Assembly: GCF_902141855.1 (NCBI RefSeq)
Contig: NZ_CABFVH010000001.1
Location: 248,001 to 312,000, forward strand
Direction: 5' to 3'
DNA from: Methylobacterium dankookense
GTDB taxonomy: Bacteria; Pseudomonadota; Alphaproteobacteria; Rhizobiales; Beijerinckiaceae
DNA length: 64,000 nt
How positions within the stretch are numbered: the first letter of the stretch is position 1; the number at the start of each line of letters is the position of its first letter. The notes beneath the pieces are model-generated. The model was not told the origin of the DNA and made no database searches. It worked only from the letters and a program-made list of their open reading frames with translations. This document shows, piece by piece, positions 20,462 to 30,487 of the stretch. A program made the position numbers and the translations under genes.

Positions 20462-21124
20462 TCAGGCGGCGAGCGCCACCGTGTAGGCGGCCTCGGTCTT
20501 GGCGCGGACCTCGTCCTCGGTGACGCCGTCGGCGAGCTCGATGAGCGTCATGCCGCCATCGCCCTTCTTGTCGATGGTGAAGACGCCGAGATCCGTGATC
20601 ACCATGTCGACCACGTGCGTGCCGGTGAGCGGCAGGTCGCAGGCCTTGAGGAGCTTCGCGCTCTCCGAGCCGTCCTTGTTCTTGGCGACGTGCTCCATCA
20701 CCACCACGACGCGCTTCACGCCCGCCACGAGGTCCATGGCGCCGCCCATGCCCTTCACCATCTTGCCGGGGATCATCCAGTTGGCGAGGTCGCCGTTCTG
20801 GGCCACCTGCATGGCGCCGAGGATCGACAGGTTGATGTGTCCGCCGCGGATCATCGCGAAGGAATCGGCCGACGAGAAGTAGCTCGTGGTCGGCAGCGCC
20901 GTGATCGTCTGCTTGCCGGCATTGATCAGGTCCGGGTCCTCCTCGCCCTCGTACGGGAAGGGGCCCATGCCGAGCATGCCGTTCTCGGACTGAAGCTGCA
21001 CCGACATGCCGTCGGGGATGTAGTTCGACACCAGCGTCGGGATGCCGATGCCGAGGTTCACGTAGAAGCCGTCCTCCAGCTCACGCGCGGCGCGCGCTGC
21101 CATCTGCTCGCGGGTCCAGGCCAT
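20462..21124 (-). CDS. scoB: 3-oxoacid CoA-transferase subunit B
   Basis: 220 residues from the ATG at 21124. Family I CoA-transferase beta subunit: [15 protein letters not shown] (about 23-37) and [10 protein letters not shown] (about 47-56), where the glutamate forms the covalent CoA thioester. With ScoA it moves CoA from succinyl-CoA to acetoacetate or related 3-oxoacids, linking ketone or PHB breakdown to central metabolism. The subunit A gene is 29 bp upstream. A longer open frame to 21808 in this phase is a shadow of scoA. Confidence 0.92.
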   Translation of the reverse strand: MAWTREQMAARAARELEDGFYVNLGIGIPTLVSNYIPDGMSVQLQSENGMLGMGPFPYEGEEDPDLINAGKQTITALPTTSYFSSADSFAMIRGGHINLSILGAMQVAQNGDLANWMIPGKMVKGMGGAMDLVAGVKRVVVVMEHVAKNKDGSESAKLLKACDLPLTGTHVVDMVITDLGVFTIDKKGDGGMTLIELADGVTEDEVRAKTEAAYTVALAA

Positions 21125-21153
21125 GGATCTCTCTCCCTCGTCCCTGATCGGAT

Positions 21154-21876
21154 TCAGATCTGGCCGCCGCCGGCCGCGGCGCGCTTGCGCGTGGTGCGCT
21201 GCTCGATGCGCTTCTCGCGGATCGGCACGTGCACGATGCGCTTCACGTAGATGCCGGGCGTGTGGATGTTGGCCGCGTCGATCTCGCCGGGCTGGACGAG
21301 GTTCTCGACCTGCGCGACCGTGACCTTGGCGGCGGTCGCCATCATCGGGTTGAAGTTGCGCGCCGTGAGCCGGTAGGCGAGGTTGCCCTCCGTGTCGCCC
21401 TGATAGGCGTGGACCAGCGCGAGGTCGGCGAACAGGCCGCGCTCCATCACGTATTCCTCGCCGTCGAACGTGCGCACCTCCTTGCCCTCGGCGACCTTGG
21501 TGCCGACGCCGGTCTTGGTGAAGAAGGCCGGGATGCCGGCGCCGCCCGCGCGGATGCGCTCGGCGAGCGTGCCCTGCGGGTTGAACTCGATCTCCAGCTC
21601 GCCGGCCAGGAACTGCCGGGCGAACTCCTTGTTCTCGCCGACATAGGACGAGATCATCTTGGCGACCTGCCGGGTCTCCAGGAGCTTGCCGAGGCCGACC
21701 CCGTCGATGCCGGCATTGTTCGAGACGACGGTCAGCCCCTTCACGCCGGAGGCCTTGACCGCCTCGATCAGCTCGTCGGGGATGCCGCACAGCCCGAAGC
21801 CGCCACACATGATCGTCATGTCGTCCCGCAACAGCTCCGCCAGGGCGCTGGTCGGATCCGAAAATACCTTCTTCAT
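21154..21876 (-). CDS. scoA: 3-oxoacid CoA-transferase subunit A
   Basis: 240 residues from [15 protein letters not shown] at 21876, with GGAAGGA upstream; the frame stays open to 22023 but has no better site. The CoA-binding glycine-rich part is [15 protein letters not shown] (about 25-39), and [16 protein letters not shown] (about 112-127) is typical of SCOT alpha subunits. First gene of the scoAB operon. The exact acceptor (acetoacetate versus another 3-oxoacid) cannot be read from sequence. Confidence 0.92.
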   Translation of the reverse strand: MKKVFSDPTSALAELLRDDMTIMCGGFGLCGIPDELIEAVKASGVKGLTVVSNNAGIDGVGLGKLLETRQVAKMISSYVGENKEFARQFLAGELEIEFNPQGTLAERIRAGGAGIPAFFTKTGVGTKVAEGKEVRTFDGEEYVMERGLFADLALVHAYQGDTEGNLAYRLTARNFNPMMATAAKVTVAQVENLVQPGEIDAANIHTPGIYVKRIVHVPIREKRIEQRTTRKRAAAGGGQI

Positions 21877-22142
21877 CAGGCCGTCCTTCCCGGGTCTATC
21901 TGTTGTGCGGCGCGTGAAAGCCGCCATCCTGTCCCCGATTCCGCCATCCGGGTCCAGTGCGGTGCAACGGATGGAATCACAGCGAAGATGCGGGGAGAAG
22001 CGTCCCGGGCAGACAAATCGCACCGAACCGGCTATGGCGAGCGGGCGAGCGCGTGAAGCGTGACGGCACGGGGGCGCCTGAAACCTCCGCGCTCGCGGCC
22101 CGGTCCCTGCCGGACCGCGCCCGTTCCTGCGCCCGGAGTGCG

Positions 22143-23993
22143 ATGTCGCCGCGCCGCCTGTCCCTCACCCTCGGCCTCGCGACCCTCACGCTCGCGGGCG
22201 TCTCGGCCGCACTTCCCTGGACCATCGGGACGGAGGGTGCCGCGCGCCTCGTCGGCCGGGAACTCGCGGCCTACGGCCTCTCGCTCCACGCCGAAGGGCC
22301 GGCCACCTTGCGCCTCCTGCCGCTGCCGCGCCTCGACTTCGCCCGCACGCGCATCGCCGAGGAGAGCGCCGCCGCGCCGCTGGCCGAGGGCGGCCGCCTC
22401 ACCATCGTGCTTGATCCTATCGGCCTGATGGCCGGACGCATCGGCATCGGCAGCCTGACCCTCGACGGCACGAAGCTCGTCCTGACCGACGATGCCCGCT
22501 GGGCTGGCCCCCTGCGCCGCCTCTCCGAGCAGGTGCGGGCGGGCTGGTTCGTGCGCCCGCACCGCGTGGTGCTGAAGAACGCCGCGCTGGCCGGGCCCGG
22601 GCACGCGGAGCCGGAGATCCGCGACCTCGACCTCGATCTCGACTGGCCCGCCTGGGGCGGCAGCCTCGACGGACGGGCGCGCTTCACCTGGCGCGGGCAG
22701 CGCGCGCGGGCGAACCTCACCGACCTGCGCCCCGCCGCCCTCGCGGAGGGGACGGCCTCGCCCTTCGCGGCGAGCCTGATCTGGCCCGGCGGCAGCCTCA
22801 GCGCCGAGGGCGACGCGCGCCTCGCCGCGGAACCGTCGCGCGGGCTGGCGCTCGAAGGGACCGGCAAGCTCGAGACGCGCTCGCTGCCGCAGACGCTCGC
22901 CTGGATCGGGCGCGACGCGGCCCTGGCGCCCCTCGCCGAGACCTTCGCGCTCGAGGGGAGCTTCAGCGCGGAGGGGGCGGCGGTGATGCTGCCGCGCCTG
23001 CGCGTCCGCCTCGGCCAGAACGTGCTCGACGGCGCGGGCCAGGCGAGTTTGGCGACGCCGCGGGCCGCCGTGCAGGCGACGCTCGCCGCCGACAGCCTGA
23101 ACCTCGCGCCGCTTCTCGGCCAGCTCCTGCGCGTGCTCGGCCTCGATGGCGAGGAGCGGGCCGCGCCGGCCCTCGCCCTGCATCCCTTCACCGGGGGCGA
23201 CCTCGACCTGCGCCTCTCGGCTGCCGCCGCCCGGATCGGGCCGGTGGCGCTGGAGGACATGGCCGCGAGCCTGCTGGTGCGCGACGGCGCCGTCGAGATC
23301 GCCCTGAACCGGGCCGCGGTGCAGGGCGGCACCGTGAAGGGGCGCGCCACGCTGACGAGCGCCGGCATCAACGGAACCGAGACCGAGGTGAAGGCGCAGG
23401 GCGCGCTGGATCAGGTCGATCTCGGCGGCCTGCTCATCGATCTCGGCGCCTCGCGCTGGGTGCTCGGGCCGAGCCAGGGCCATTTCTCCTTCGAGGGGAG
23501 CGGCCGCGACCTCGCCGACCTCGCCGCCCGCACCTCGGGCCGCGCCGCGCTCACCATCGACCGCGGCGCCATCGTCGGGCTCGACCTCGCGGACGTGATC
23601 CAGCGCCATGGCGGCGTCGCCGCGGGCGCGCTCGCCCGGCGCAACGGCCGCACGCCCTTCGAGCGGGCGAGCCTCAGCCTGCGCTTCGCGGACGGCGTCG
23701 GCGAGATCGCCGAGGGCGTGCTGCAGGCCTCGGCGTTGAGCGCCAGCCTGCGCGGCTACGTCTCCCTGCGAGACCACAGCTTCCGGGCGAGGGCCGAGCT
23801 GCATCCGCGCGCCGATTCCGCGAGGCCCGGCCCGCTCTTCGACCTTGCCGGCCCCTGGGACGCGGTGACCGTCCGCGCGGCGCGGCCGGGCGAGGCGGAG
23901 CCGGAACTGCCGACGAGCAGCGCGGCGCCGAGCGCCTTCCACGGCGTGCCGGGCCTGATCCTGCCCGGCACGGCGCGCGCCTACGCGCCCTGA
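22143..23993 (+). CDS. AsmA family protein
   Basis: 616 residues from the ATG at 22143, preceded by CCGGAG; a GTG at 22053 would lengthen it by 30. One N-terminal membrane helix (about 5-25) anchors a long periplasmic beta-rich body, with an AsmA-like C-terminal segment (about 400-560) including GHFSFEGSGRDLADL and FERASLSLRFADGVGEI. AsmA-like proteins are thought to bridge inner and outer membranes for phospholipid transport or to influence outer-membrane protein assembly. It is divergent from scoAB. Confidence 0.8.
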   Translation: MSPRRLSLTLGLATLTLAGVSAALPWTIGTEGAARLVGRELAAYGLSLHAEGPATLRLLPLPRLDFARTRIAEESAAAPLAEGGRLTIVLDPIGLMAGRIGIGSLTLDGTKLVLTDDARWAGPLRRLSEQVRAGWFVRPHRVVLKNAALAGPGHAEPEIRDLDLDLDWPAWGGSLDGRARFTWRGQRARANLTDLRPAALAEGTASPFAASLIWPGGSLSAEGDARLAAEPSRGLALEGTGKLETRSLPQTLAWIGRDAALAPLAETFALEGSFSAEGAAVMLPRLRVRLGQNVLDGAGQASLATPRAAVQATLAADSLNLAPLLGQLLRVLGLDGEERAAPALALHPFTGGDLDLRLSAAAARIGPVALEDMAASLLVRDGAVEIALNRAAVQGGTVKGRATLTSAGINGTETEVKAQGALDQVDLGGLLIDLGASRWVLGPSQGHFSFEGSGRDLADLAARTSGRAALTIDRGAIVGLDLADVIQRHGGVAAGALARRNGRTPFERASLSLRFADGVGEIAEGVLQASALSASLRGYVSLRDHSFRARAELHPRADSARPGPLFDLAGPWDAVTVRAARPGEAEPELPTSSAAPSAFHGVPGLILPGTARAYAP

Positions 23994-24034
23994 CGCGTCT
24001 GACAATCCGACTGCGACAGCCCCCCGGAACGCCG

Positions 24035-26344
24035 TCAGCGCGCCCCGCGCTTCAGGTCCCCGTCGATCAGGAGCGCGCTCTTGCCGTCGAGGCGCGTGCG
24101 GTAGACCTGCAGGTTCTCCATCACCCGCTGGACGTAGTTGCGCGTCTCGGTGAAGGGGATGCGCTCGACCCAGTCCACCACGTCGACCTCGCCCTTGCGC
24201 GGGTCGCCATAGGCGTCGATCCACTTCTTCACGTTGCCGCCGCCCGCATTGTAGGCGGCGAAGGCGAGCACGTAGGAGCCGCGCCAATCCTCCATCAGCT
24301 CGCCGAGATGGGCCTGGCCGAGGCGGGCATTGTAGGCCGGGTCGCTGGTCAGGCGGTCCTGGTCGTAGGCGGCGGCGACGCGCCGCGCCGTGCGCTGGGC
24401 GGTGGCCGGCATCATCTGCATCAGGCCGCGCGCGCCGACGCCCGACTGGGCGCGCGGATCGAACTGGCTCTCCTGGCGCGCGATGGCGAAGACCATGGCC
24501 CGCTCCACCTGCGGCACCGCCGTGAAGGTCTCGTATTGCGGGATGCCGATGGTCGGGTAGGCATGGGCGTCGAGCGGCAGGCCGCGCTGCACGGCAAGCT
24601 TGCCGATGGCGACGAGGGCGCGCGCATCCTTCATCTCGACGGCGAGGTCGCCGAGCGCCTGGATCTCGGCCGGGTCGCCGAGGCGCTGGGCGGTGTCGAT
24701 GTAGAGCGGCAGGGCCAGCTCCTTCAGCGAGGCGGCGGCGAGCAGCTTCAGCGCGCGGATGCAGAGGCGGTCGTCGAAGGCGGCGCGCGCCGCCGCATCG
24801 AGATCGGTGGGCGCGCGGAGCGCGAGGCTGGTCTGGCCGAGCCGCGCCCGGGCGAGCTGCCCGTAATAGGCGATCGGCTGCTGGGAAGCCTTGGCGTAGA
24901 AATCCTTGGCCGCCTCCTGCTGCCCGAGGCCCTCGGCCGCACGCCCCTGCCAATAGGCGGCGCGCGCGATCGAGATCGGCGTCTCCGCGGCCTTGGCGGC
25001 TTCGGCGAAATGCCGTGCGGCGGAGGCCGGGTCGGACGTGAAGCGCAGCGCGATCCAGCCGGCATGGAACTCCGCCTCGATGCGCTTCTCGGGCGTGCGG
25101 GCGCCGTGGCCGCTCGCCACCGCGTAGGCGGTGCCGGCGTCGCCGAGATCGAGGAGCTTGCGCGCCACGATGCGGCGCTCCACCCACCACTCGTCGCCGT
25201 CCACCAGCACGTCCGGGTTGGTCGGGGCCGTGGCGAGGACGGCGGCCGCCTCCGCCGCCTTGTCGGCCCGGCGGAAGAACTGCGCCCGCGAGAACAGGTA
25301 GGAGGGGTCGCTGCGCAGCGACGGCGGCACGGCGGCGAGCGCCGCGGCGGCGCCGGAACTCTTGTCCTCGACCGCGCGGCGGGCCCGCACGAGGCTGGCA
25401 TAGGAGCCGCCCGCATAGCCGGCGGCGCGGCCGGCCGCCTCCCAATCCTCCTTCAGGAGGGCGCGCTCCATGCGGTAGCGGTGGTCGATCCGGGTGAGCA
25501 GGCCGGGGAAGGCGTCGAGGACGCGCGATTCCAGGCTGCGCCCGAAGGTCTCGCCCCGCCACAGGTCGCGCACGAGGTCGGCGGCGTCGGCGTCAAGCCC
25601 GTCTGCCTTGAAGGCCAGCGCCAGGGCGAACTTGCCCGGCGCGCTCGCCGGCCGCGATCCGCCGAAGAAGGCGCGCACCACGGAGGGGCTCTTGCGCTCG
25701 GAGAGCAGCGCCTCCTCGGACCGGCGGCGCAGCATGGCGCCGGCCGGCCAGTCGGGATTGGCCCGGGCGAAGGCCACGGTGCGCTCGAAGCCGATGCCGG
25801 CCCCCGCGCGGATCGCGATCCATTCGAGGAGCGCGCGCGCCGCCGGGTCGGGGAAGCCGTCGCGCAGGCGGTCGCCATCCGCGACCTTGCCCTTGCGGTA
25901 GAACTCGATCGCCTGGCGCAGCAGGGTCACGTCGGTGGAGCCGGCCTTGGCGGCGGCGGCAAGGTCGGGCACCTCCGGCACGGGCGCGCTGGGCGACAGG
26001 CCGGCATCGGGCACGGGGAAGGCGATCGGCGCCTCGGGATCGGCCGAGGCATAGGCGGTGGTGCCGGGCGGGAGCGCCTTGGCCGTGCCGCCCTCCTCCG
26101 CCTTCGCGTCGAGCTTCGGGGCGTCGGCCGCCTCGCCGGCCGCCTTCTCGGACGGCGCCTTCTCGGAAACGGCCTTGACGTCCGGGACGATGGCGGCGGG
26201 CGCGACCGGCTGGGTCGCCGCCGCGCTCTGGACGGGCTGGGCCGCCGTGTCGGAGCCGCGCAGGGCGGGGGCCGCCGCCAGGGTCGCCCCGCCGGTGAGC
26301 GCGAGGCCGAGAAGCGCGATCTGCGCGCGCGCGAGGGACGCCAT
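24035..26344 (-). CDS. slt: Soluble lytic murein transglycosylase
   Basis: 769 residues from the ATG at 26344. A signal peptide (about 1-25, ending near LAAAPA) directs it to the periplasm. A long alpha-superhelical region (about 120-590) resembles the U/L ring of Slt70, and the C-terminal SLT domain (about 600-750) has the catalytic glutamate in AIARQESQFDP, then GLMQMMPATA and AFAAYNAGGGNVKKW. It cleaves peptidoglycan to 1,6-anhydro-muropeptides. The sequence between signal and helical region (about 30-115) is low-complexity Ala/Pro/Glu. Transcribed away from dapA. Confidence 0.9.
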   Translation of the reverse strand: MASLARAQIALLGLALTGGATLAAAPALRGSDTAAQPVQSAAATQPVAPAAIVPDVKAVSEKAPSEKAAGEAADAPKLDAKAEEGGTAKALPPGTTAYASADPEAPIAFPVPDAGLSPSAPVPEVPDLAAAAKAGSTDVTLLRQAIEFYRKGKVADGDRLRDGFPDPAARALLEWIAIRAGAGIGFERTVAFARANPDWPAGAMLRRRSEEALLSERKSPSVVRAFFGGSRPASAPGKFALALAFKADGLDADAADLVRDLWRGETFGRSLESRVLDAFPGLLTRIDHRYRMERALLKEDWEAAGRAAGYAGGSYASLVRARRAVEDKSSGAAAALAAVPPSLRSDPSYLFSRAQFFRRADKAAEAAAVLATAPTNPDVLVDGDEWWVERRIVARKLLDLGDAGTAYAVASGHGARTPEKRIEAEFHAGWIALRFTSDPASAARHFAEAAKAAETPISIARAAYWQGRAAEGLGQQEAAKDFYAKASQQPIAYYGQLARARLGQTSLALRAPTDLDAAARAAFDDRLCIRALKLLAAASLKELALPLYIDTAQRLGDPAEIQALGDLAVEMKDARALVAIGKLAVQRGLPLDAHAYPTIGIPQYETFTAVPQVERAMVFAIARQESQFDPRAQSGVGARGLMQMMPATAQRTARRVAAAYDQDRLTSDPAYNARLGQAHLGELMEDWRGSYVLAFAAYNAGGGNVKKWIDAYGDPRKGEVDVVDWVERIPFTETRNYVQRVMENLQVYRTRLDGKSALLIDGDLKRGAR

Positions 26345-26535
26345 GGCTGCGATCACTCCGCTCTGGTCAAGCTTGCACGAGGCACCATGCCACAAGGTCC
26401 GGCCAAGCTCGTTAACACGTGCTTAACCGTGGGCCGGATCCGTTTGCGCGCGTGCGGCGGAAGCCCTATGTCTGCCGCCCTGCGCCGCCGCGGCGCGCAA
26501 CGGGAGGAACGGCGGGGCCGTTCGGAACAAGACCG

Positions 26536-27432
26536 ATGACCGAGACACTGGCCCGCCTCAGGGGCTCGATGACCGCGCTGGTCACCCCCTTCCGTGAAGG
26601 CACCTTCGACGAGACGGCCTTCCGCCGCTTCGTGAACTGGCAGATCGAGCAGGGCACGCACGGGCTGGTGCCGACGGGCACCACCGGCGAGAGCCCGACC
26701 CTCAGCCATGCCGAGCACGACCGCGTGGTGGAGGCCTGCGTGGACGAGGCGCGCGGCCGGGTGCCGGTGATCGCGGGCGCCGGCTCGAACTCGACCGCCG
26801 AGGCGATCGAGCGGGCCCAGCATGCCGAGCGCGCCGGAGCGGACGCCGTGCTCGTGGTCACGCCCTATTACAACAAGCCGACCCAAGGCGGCCTCTACGC
26901 CCACTTCAAGGCCGTCAACGACGCCATCGGCATCCCGATCATCATCTACAACATCCCGCCCCGCTCCGTGATCGACATGAGCGTCGATACGATGAAGCGC
27001 CTGTTCGAGCTCAAGAACATCGCCGGCGTGAAGGATGCCACGGCCAAGATCGACCGCGTCAGCGCCCAGCGCCTGGCGATGGGTGAAGCTTTCGTCCAGC
27101 TTTCGGGCGAAGATGCGACGGCGATCGGCTTCAACGCCCAGGGCGGCGTCGGCTGCATCTCGGTGGTCTCGAACGTGGCCCCGCGTCTCTGCGCCGACCT
27201 GCAGACGGCGACGCTCGCGGGCGACTACGCCAAGGCGCTGGCCATCCAGGACCGGCTCTTCCCGCTCCAGACCGGGCTCTTCGCGGAATCGAACCCCTCG
27301 CCGGCGAAGTACGCGCTCTCCCGCCTCGGCCATATGAGCGAGGAGGTGCGCCTGCCGCTGGTGACGGTCTCGGACGAGACCCGCGGCATCGTGGACGCGG
27401 CCCTGCGCCATGCCGGCCTGATCGAGGGCTGA
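26536..27432 (+). CDS. dapA: 4-hydroxy-tetrahydrodipicolinate synthase
   Basis: 298 residues from the ATG at 26536. The TIM barrel shows [11 protein letters not shown] (about 45-55), the tyrosine in [12 protein letters not shown] (about 132-143) and the Schiff-base lysine in [12 protein letters not shown] (about 162-173). It condenses pyruvate with aspartate semialdehyde, the first step to diaminopimelate and lysine. Followed 71 bp later by smpB in the same direction, a common alphaproteobacterial arrangement. Standard family length. Confidence 0.95.
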   Translation: MTETLARLRGSMTALVTPFREGTFDETAFRRFVNWQIEQGTHGLVPTGTTGESPTLSHAEHDRVVEACVDEARGRVPVIAGAGSNSTAEAIERAQHAERAGADAVLVVTPYYNKPTQGGLYAHFKAVNDAIGIPIIIYNIPPRSVIDMSVDTMKRLFELKNIAGVKDATAKIDRVSAQRLAMGEAFVQLSGEDATAIGFNAQGGVGCISVVSNVAPRLCADLQTATLAGDYAKALAIQDRLFPLQTGLFAESNPSPAKYALSRLGHMSEEVRLPLVTVSDETRGIVDAALRHAGLIEG

Positions 27433-27503
27433 ACCCGAAGACCTGAACCCGCATTGTCCGCCGGAGCGCCCCGCCCTCCGGCGGGGATGCCCGAAAGACG
27501 AGA

Positions 27504-27977
27504 ATGGCCCCGAAACCCGAACCGAACCGGCGCGTGGTGGCGGACAACCGCGCCGCGCGCTTCCACTACGCCATCGAGGACACGATCGAGGCCGGCATCG
27601 CGCTCACCGGCACCGAGGTGAAGTCGCTGCGCAACGGCAAGGCGACGATCGGCGAGGCCTATGCCGGCCCCTCCGGCCACGACCTGATGCTGTTCAACGC
27701 CTACATCCCCGAATACCTCGAGGCGAACCGCTTCAACCACGACACCAAGCGCCCACGACGCCTGCTGCTGCACCGCCGCCAGATCGACAAGCTGATCGGC
27801 GCCACGCAGCGCCAGGGCTACACGGTGGTGCCGCTGAAGATCTACTTCAACGAGAGCGGCCGCGCGAAGGTCGAGCTCGGCCTCGGCAAGGGCAAGCAGG
27901 CCCACGACAAGCGCGAGGCGGTGAAGGAGCGCGACTGGAAGCGCGACCAGGCCCGCCTGCTGCGCGACCGGGGATAA
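27504..27977 (+). CDS. smpB: SsrA-binding protein
   Basis: 157 residues. The OB-fold core includes [39 protein letters not shown] (about 30-50) and [26 protein letters not shown] (about 108-133), with the basic tail [12 protein letters not shown]. SmpB binds tmRNA and brings it to stalled ribosomes in trans-translation. The ssrA gene was not found in this window. GAAAGACGAGA precedes the ATG. Confidence 0.96.
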   Translation: MAPKPEPNRRVVADNRAARFHYAIEDTIEAGIALTGTEVKSLRNGKATIGEAYAGPSGHDLMLFNAYIPEYLEANRFNHDTKRPRRLLLHRRQIDKLIGATQRQGYTVVPLKIYFNESGRAKVELGLGKGKQAHDKREAVKERDWKRDQARLLRDRG

Positions 27978-28017
27978 GGCGCGACGTCAGACGTTCTCAG
28001 GGACCGCCAACGGGACT

Positions 28018-28052
28018 CCCTCTCCCGTTCGGGAGAGGGGACCCGCGCCCTC
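28018..28052. repeat. GC-rich palindromic repeat, family B
   Basis: CCCTCTCCC / GGGAGAGGG (9-bp arms, loop GTTC) followed by GACCCGCGCCCTCG, between smpB and the NYN gene. The same element recurs at 32357-32398, 34646-34689 and 34929-34964. It may also act as a terminator for the convergent genes. Confidence 0.8.
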
Positions 28053-28095
28053 GACGGAACCGGTCGCACCCGAGCGAGCCGGCTCTCGCCCTGCC

Positions 28096-28722
28096 CTATT
28101 CCTCGTCCGCATCCCCGTTCTGGCGGATGCCGTAGCGGCTCTCCAGACCCGGATTCTGGCGCGGGCCGCGCTCGGCCGGGGGACGGGCCGGGCGCTCGCT
28201 CGGGTCGCGGCCGATCTTCGGCATCAGATGCGCGAGGTCGAGGAACTCGTCGGCCTGGCGGCGCAGGTCGTCCGAGATCATCGCCGGCTGGGTCTGGATG
28301 GTCGAGATCACCGTGACGCGCACGCCGCGGCGCTGCATGGCCTCGACCAGGGAGCGGAAATCCCCATCGCCGGAGAACAGCACCATGTGGTCGATATGGG
28401 CGGCCAGTTCGAGGGCGTCGATCGCCAGCTCGATGTCCATGTTGCCCTTGAACCGGCGCCGGCCCATCGAATCCGTGAATTCGCGCGCGGGCTTCGTGAC
28501 GACGCGGTAGCCGTTGTAGTCGAGCCAGTCGATCAGCGGCCGGATCGAGGAATATTCCTGATCCTCGACCATGGCCGTGTAGTAGAACGCCCGAAGCAGG
28601 TTGTCCCGCGCCTGGAACTCCTTCAGCAGACGTTTGTAGTCAATATCGAAGCCGAGAGCTTTCGTCGTGGCATACAGGTTCGCGCCGTCGATGAACAGCG
28701 CGCTACGCTGAGTCCCGCCCAT
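28096..28722 (-). CDS. NYN domain (LabA/DUF88) protein
   Basis: 208 residues from MGGTQRSALFIDGANLY at 28722; the longer frame to 28791 adds a non-conserved leader and would overlap the proposed promoter. PIN-like/NYN nuclease acidic residues appear in FIDGANLY (about 10-17), KGNMDIELAIDAL (about 95-107) and LFSGDGDFRSLVEAM (about 116-130). Such proteins are predicted RNases in RNA processing. The C-terminal 50 residues are Arg/Pro-rich and probably disordered. Confidence 0.85.
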   Translation of the reverse strand: MGGTQRSALFIDGANLYATTKALGFDIDYKRLLKEFQARDNLLRAFYYTAMVEDQEYSSIRPLIDWLDYNGYRVVTKPAREFTDSMGRRRFKGNMDIELAIDALELAAHIDHMVLFSGDGDFRSLVEAMQRRGVRVTVISTIQTQPAMISDDLRRQADEFLDLAHLMPKIGRDPSERPARPPAERGPRQNPGLESRYGIRQNGDADEE

Positions 28723-29061
28723 GGAATGTTTCGCTTTCTCGAAAATTTTATGTTTCAGAATGTTAATGCAGTGAAGCTCAAACGATGCCAACCGGCAATA
28801 TCATTCGTTAGTTTCGCAGTCGATCTCGCTCATGCAGCGGGATCAATCGCATGTGAAGCTCGGCGAAGCCGTTCGAAGTGTCGTCTTGATGGATCGACAG
28901 CTTGAGCATGGGCGCTGCGTGCCGCCCAAGTCAAGCCGGCAAGTGATCTCGATTGCGGAAAGTCAGTCAGGACTTCGTGCGCGCGAACCTGAGATCGCGG
29001 GCCGGTTCCTGACGCCACGTCAGGTCGCGCGCCCCTGTGGATCACCTTGCCGGAACTGACT
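28723..29061. other. 339-bp intergenic region, partly A/T-rich
   Basis: Between two minus-strand genes (NYN protein and pyrE). The first 80 bp are clearly A/T-rich for this genome and carry a promoter candidate for the NYN gene. The rest (about 28830-29060) contains only short frames without a ribosome site. No RNA gene was recognised. Confidence 0.6.
28747..28775 (-). promoter_or_regulatory. Candidate promoter of the NYN gene
   Basis: On the minus strand TTCACT (28775-28770) and CATAAA (28752-28747) are 17 bases apart, each matching four of six sigma-70 positions, in a locally A/T-rich segment. The transcript would start about 18 bases before the ATG at 28722. Confidence 0.3.
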
Positions 29062-29667
29062 TCACGCCTTGGGCAGCGCGCGGCTGCCGGGCTTCACCGG
29101 GGGGATCGCGGCGAGTTCCGGCGGCAGCGCGTCGGCCGGATAGGCCGGTATGTCGAGCGTCACCAGTGACACGAAGGGCACACCGATCTCGCCCCGTCCG
29201 CCCGAGCGGTCGATCAGGCAGGCCGCGCCGACGATCTCGCCGGGCTCGGACCGAATCGCCGCGAGGCATTCCCGCGCGGAGAGGCCCGTGGTGACGATGT
29301 CCTCGACGATGACGGCGCGCTGGCCGGCCGGGATCTGGAAGCCGCGCCGCAGGGTGAAGGGGCCGCCCGGATCGCGCTCCACGAAGATCGCCCGGGCGCC
29401 GAGATGGCGGGCGGTCTCGTAGCCCGGCACGATGCCGCCGATGGCCGGCGAGACGACGATGTCGATCTTGCCGAACTGCGCCTCGATCGCCGCGGCGAGC
29501 GCCCGGCACAGCCGCTCCGTGCGCGGCGGCTCGGAGAAGATCGCCATCTTCTGCAGGAAGACCGGCGAGCGCAGGCCCGAGCTGAGGATGAAGTGCCCTT
29601 CGAGCAGCGCCCCCGCATCGCGGAATTCGGCGAGGACCTGGTCCGGGCTCATCGGGGCGGCAGTCAT
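29062..29667 (-). CDS. pyrE: Orotate phosphoribosyltransferase
   Basis: 201 residues from [15 protein letters not shown] at 29667 (an internal ATG at 29652 is possible). PRPP-binding loop [12 protein letters not shown] (about 116-127), plus [12 protein letters not shown] (about 29-40). It joins orotate to PRPP to make OMP in pyrimidine synthesis. pyrD lies far away at 43.4 kb. It follows pdeM in the same direction with a GC hairpin between them. Confidence 0.94.
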   Translation of the reverse strand: MTAAPMSPDQVLAEFRDAGALLEGHFILSSGLRSPVFLQKMAIFSEPPRTERLCRALAAAIEAQFGKIDIVVSPAIGGIVPGYETARHLGARAIFVERDPGGPFTLRRGFQIPAGQRAVIVEDIVTTGLSARECLAAIRSEPGEIVGAACLIDRSGGRGEIGVPFVSLVTLDIPAYPADALPPELAAIPPVKPGSRALPKA

Positions 29668-29690
29668 CGGCGGGCGGGTCTCCGGAGGTT

Positions 29691-29714
29691 CGGGGCGCTT
29701 GTGGCAGCGCCCCG
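29691..29714 (-). terminator. Hairpin between pdeM and pyrE
   Basis: A perfect 9-bp stem CGGGGCGCT / AGCGCCCCG with six-base loop lies 21 bp after the pdeM stop and just upstream of pyrE. No U-tract follows, so it could attenuate rather than terminate. Confidence 0.35.
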
Positions 29715-29735
29715 GCGCGAGAGCAAGAAGAGGGG

Positions 29736-30482
29736 TCAGTCCCTCACCAACGTGGCGCGGCCGATGGCGAAGACGCGCCCGTCGCCGAGGAGATGGGCGG
29801 TGAAGCCCTTCGGGAAGAGCGGATCGAAGGCCTTGTCGCGCACGTTCAGCCCGCCGGTGAAGGCGCCGAAGGCCGGCATGACGAGGCGCGCCCCGTCCGA
29901 GACGAAGCAGCGGCGGCGCACCGCGCGGCCCCGCATCGCCACCTTGCCGCAGGGATGGAGATGGCCCGCGACCTCCCCCGGGCCGGCGCCCGCCGCCGGC
30001 TCGTGCCGCAGCGTCAGGCCGCCGAGCGCGAGGTCCGCCGCGTAGCGCCCGCCGACGCCCTCGCCGATCTCGGCATCGTGGTTGCCGGCGATCCAGACCC
30101 AGTCGCGGCCCGCCTGGAGCGCCGCCACCATGGCGCGGTCGCCGGGCTCCATCCGCTCGGGGCCGCGGGCGTCGTGGAAGGAATCGCCGAGGGCGACGAC
30201 GCAGGCCGGCTCGAACCGGGCGATCGCCTCGTGCAGGTTCGCCAGCGTCTCGCGGGTGTCGTAGGGCGGCAGGAACTGGCTCGAGCGCGCGGCATAGGCC
30301 GAGCCCTTCTCCAGGTGCAGGTCCGACACCACCAGCGTCCGGTGCGCGGGCAGCCACAGGGCGCCGCTGAGGTCCAGCACCGCATCCTCGCCGGCCAGCA
30401 TCAGGCCGGCGGGCTTCACACTCTTCTCAAGTCTCTGGCCGAGCGCCAAGATCGCATCCTCATCCGGGGGACCGGGGCGCAT
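29736..30482 (-). CDS. pdeM: Ligase-associated DNA damage response endonuclease PdeM
   Basis: 248 residues from the ATG at 30482; starts at 30419 (GTG) or 30401 (ATG) are also reasonable because the conserved part begins at [16 protein letters not shown]. Calcineurin-like metallophosphoesterase motifs: [11 protein letters not shown] (about 55-65), [11 protein letters not shown] (about 97-107), [10 protein letters not shown] (about 131-140) and GHLHPCGKV (about 176-184). PdeM-type proteins accompany a DEXH helicase, ATP-dependent DNA ligase and exonuclease. Only the helicase is present, 5 bp upstream, so the repair cassette is partial here. Confidence 0.85.
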   Translation of the reverse strand: MRPGPPDEDAILALGQRLEKSVKPAGLMLAGEDAVLDLSGALWLPAHRTLVVSDLHLEKGSAYAARSSQFLPPYDTRETLANLHEAIARFEPACVVALGDSFHDARGPERMEPGDRAMVAALQAGRDWVWIAGNHDAEIGEGVGGRYAADLALGGLTLRHEPAAGAGPGEVAGHLHPCGKVAMRGRAVRRRCFVSDGARLVMPAFGAFTGGLNVRDKAFDPLFPKGFTAHLLGDGRVFAIGRATLVRD

Positions 30483-30487
30483 CGGAG

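Noticed and set aside
20462..21808. Apparent 448-residue fusion joining scoA-region sequence to ScoB
   Set aside because: The N-terminal part is scoA read in the wrong frame; ScoB starts at 21124.
22032..25562. 1176-codon open frame on the minus strand across the AsmA-like gene and part of slt
   Set aside because: Arg/Gly/Ala-rich product with no domain; caused by strong G/C third-position bias of the real genes on the other frames.
28228..28905. 225-codon plus-strand frame opposite the NYN gene
   Set aside because: Antisense shadow; the NYN motifs on the minus strand are clear.
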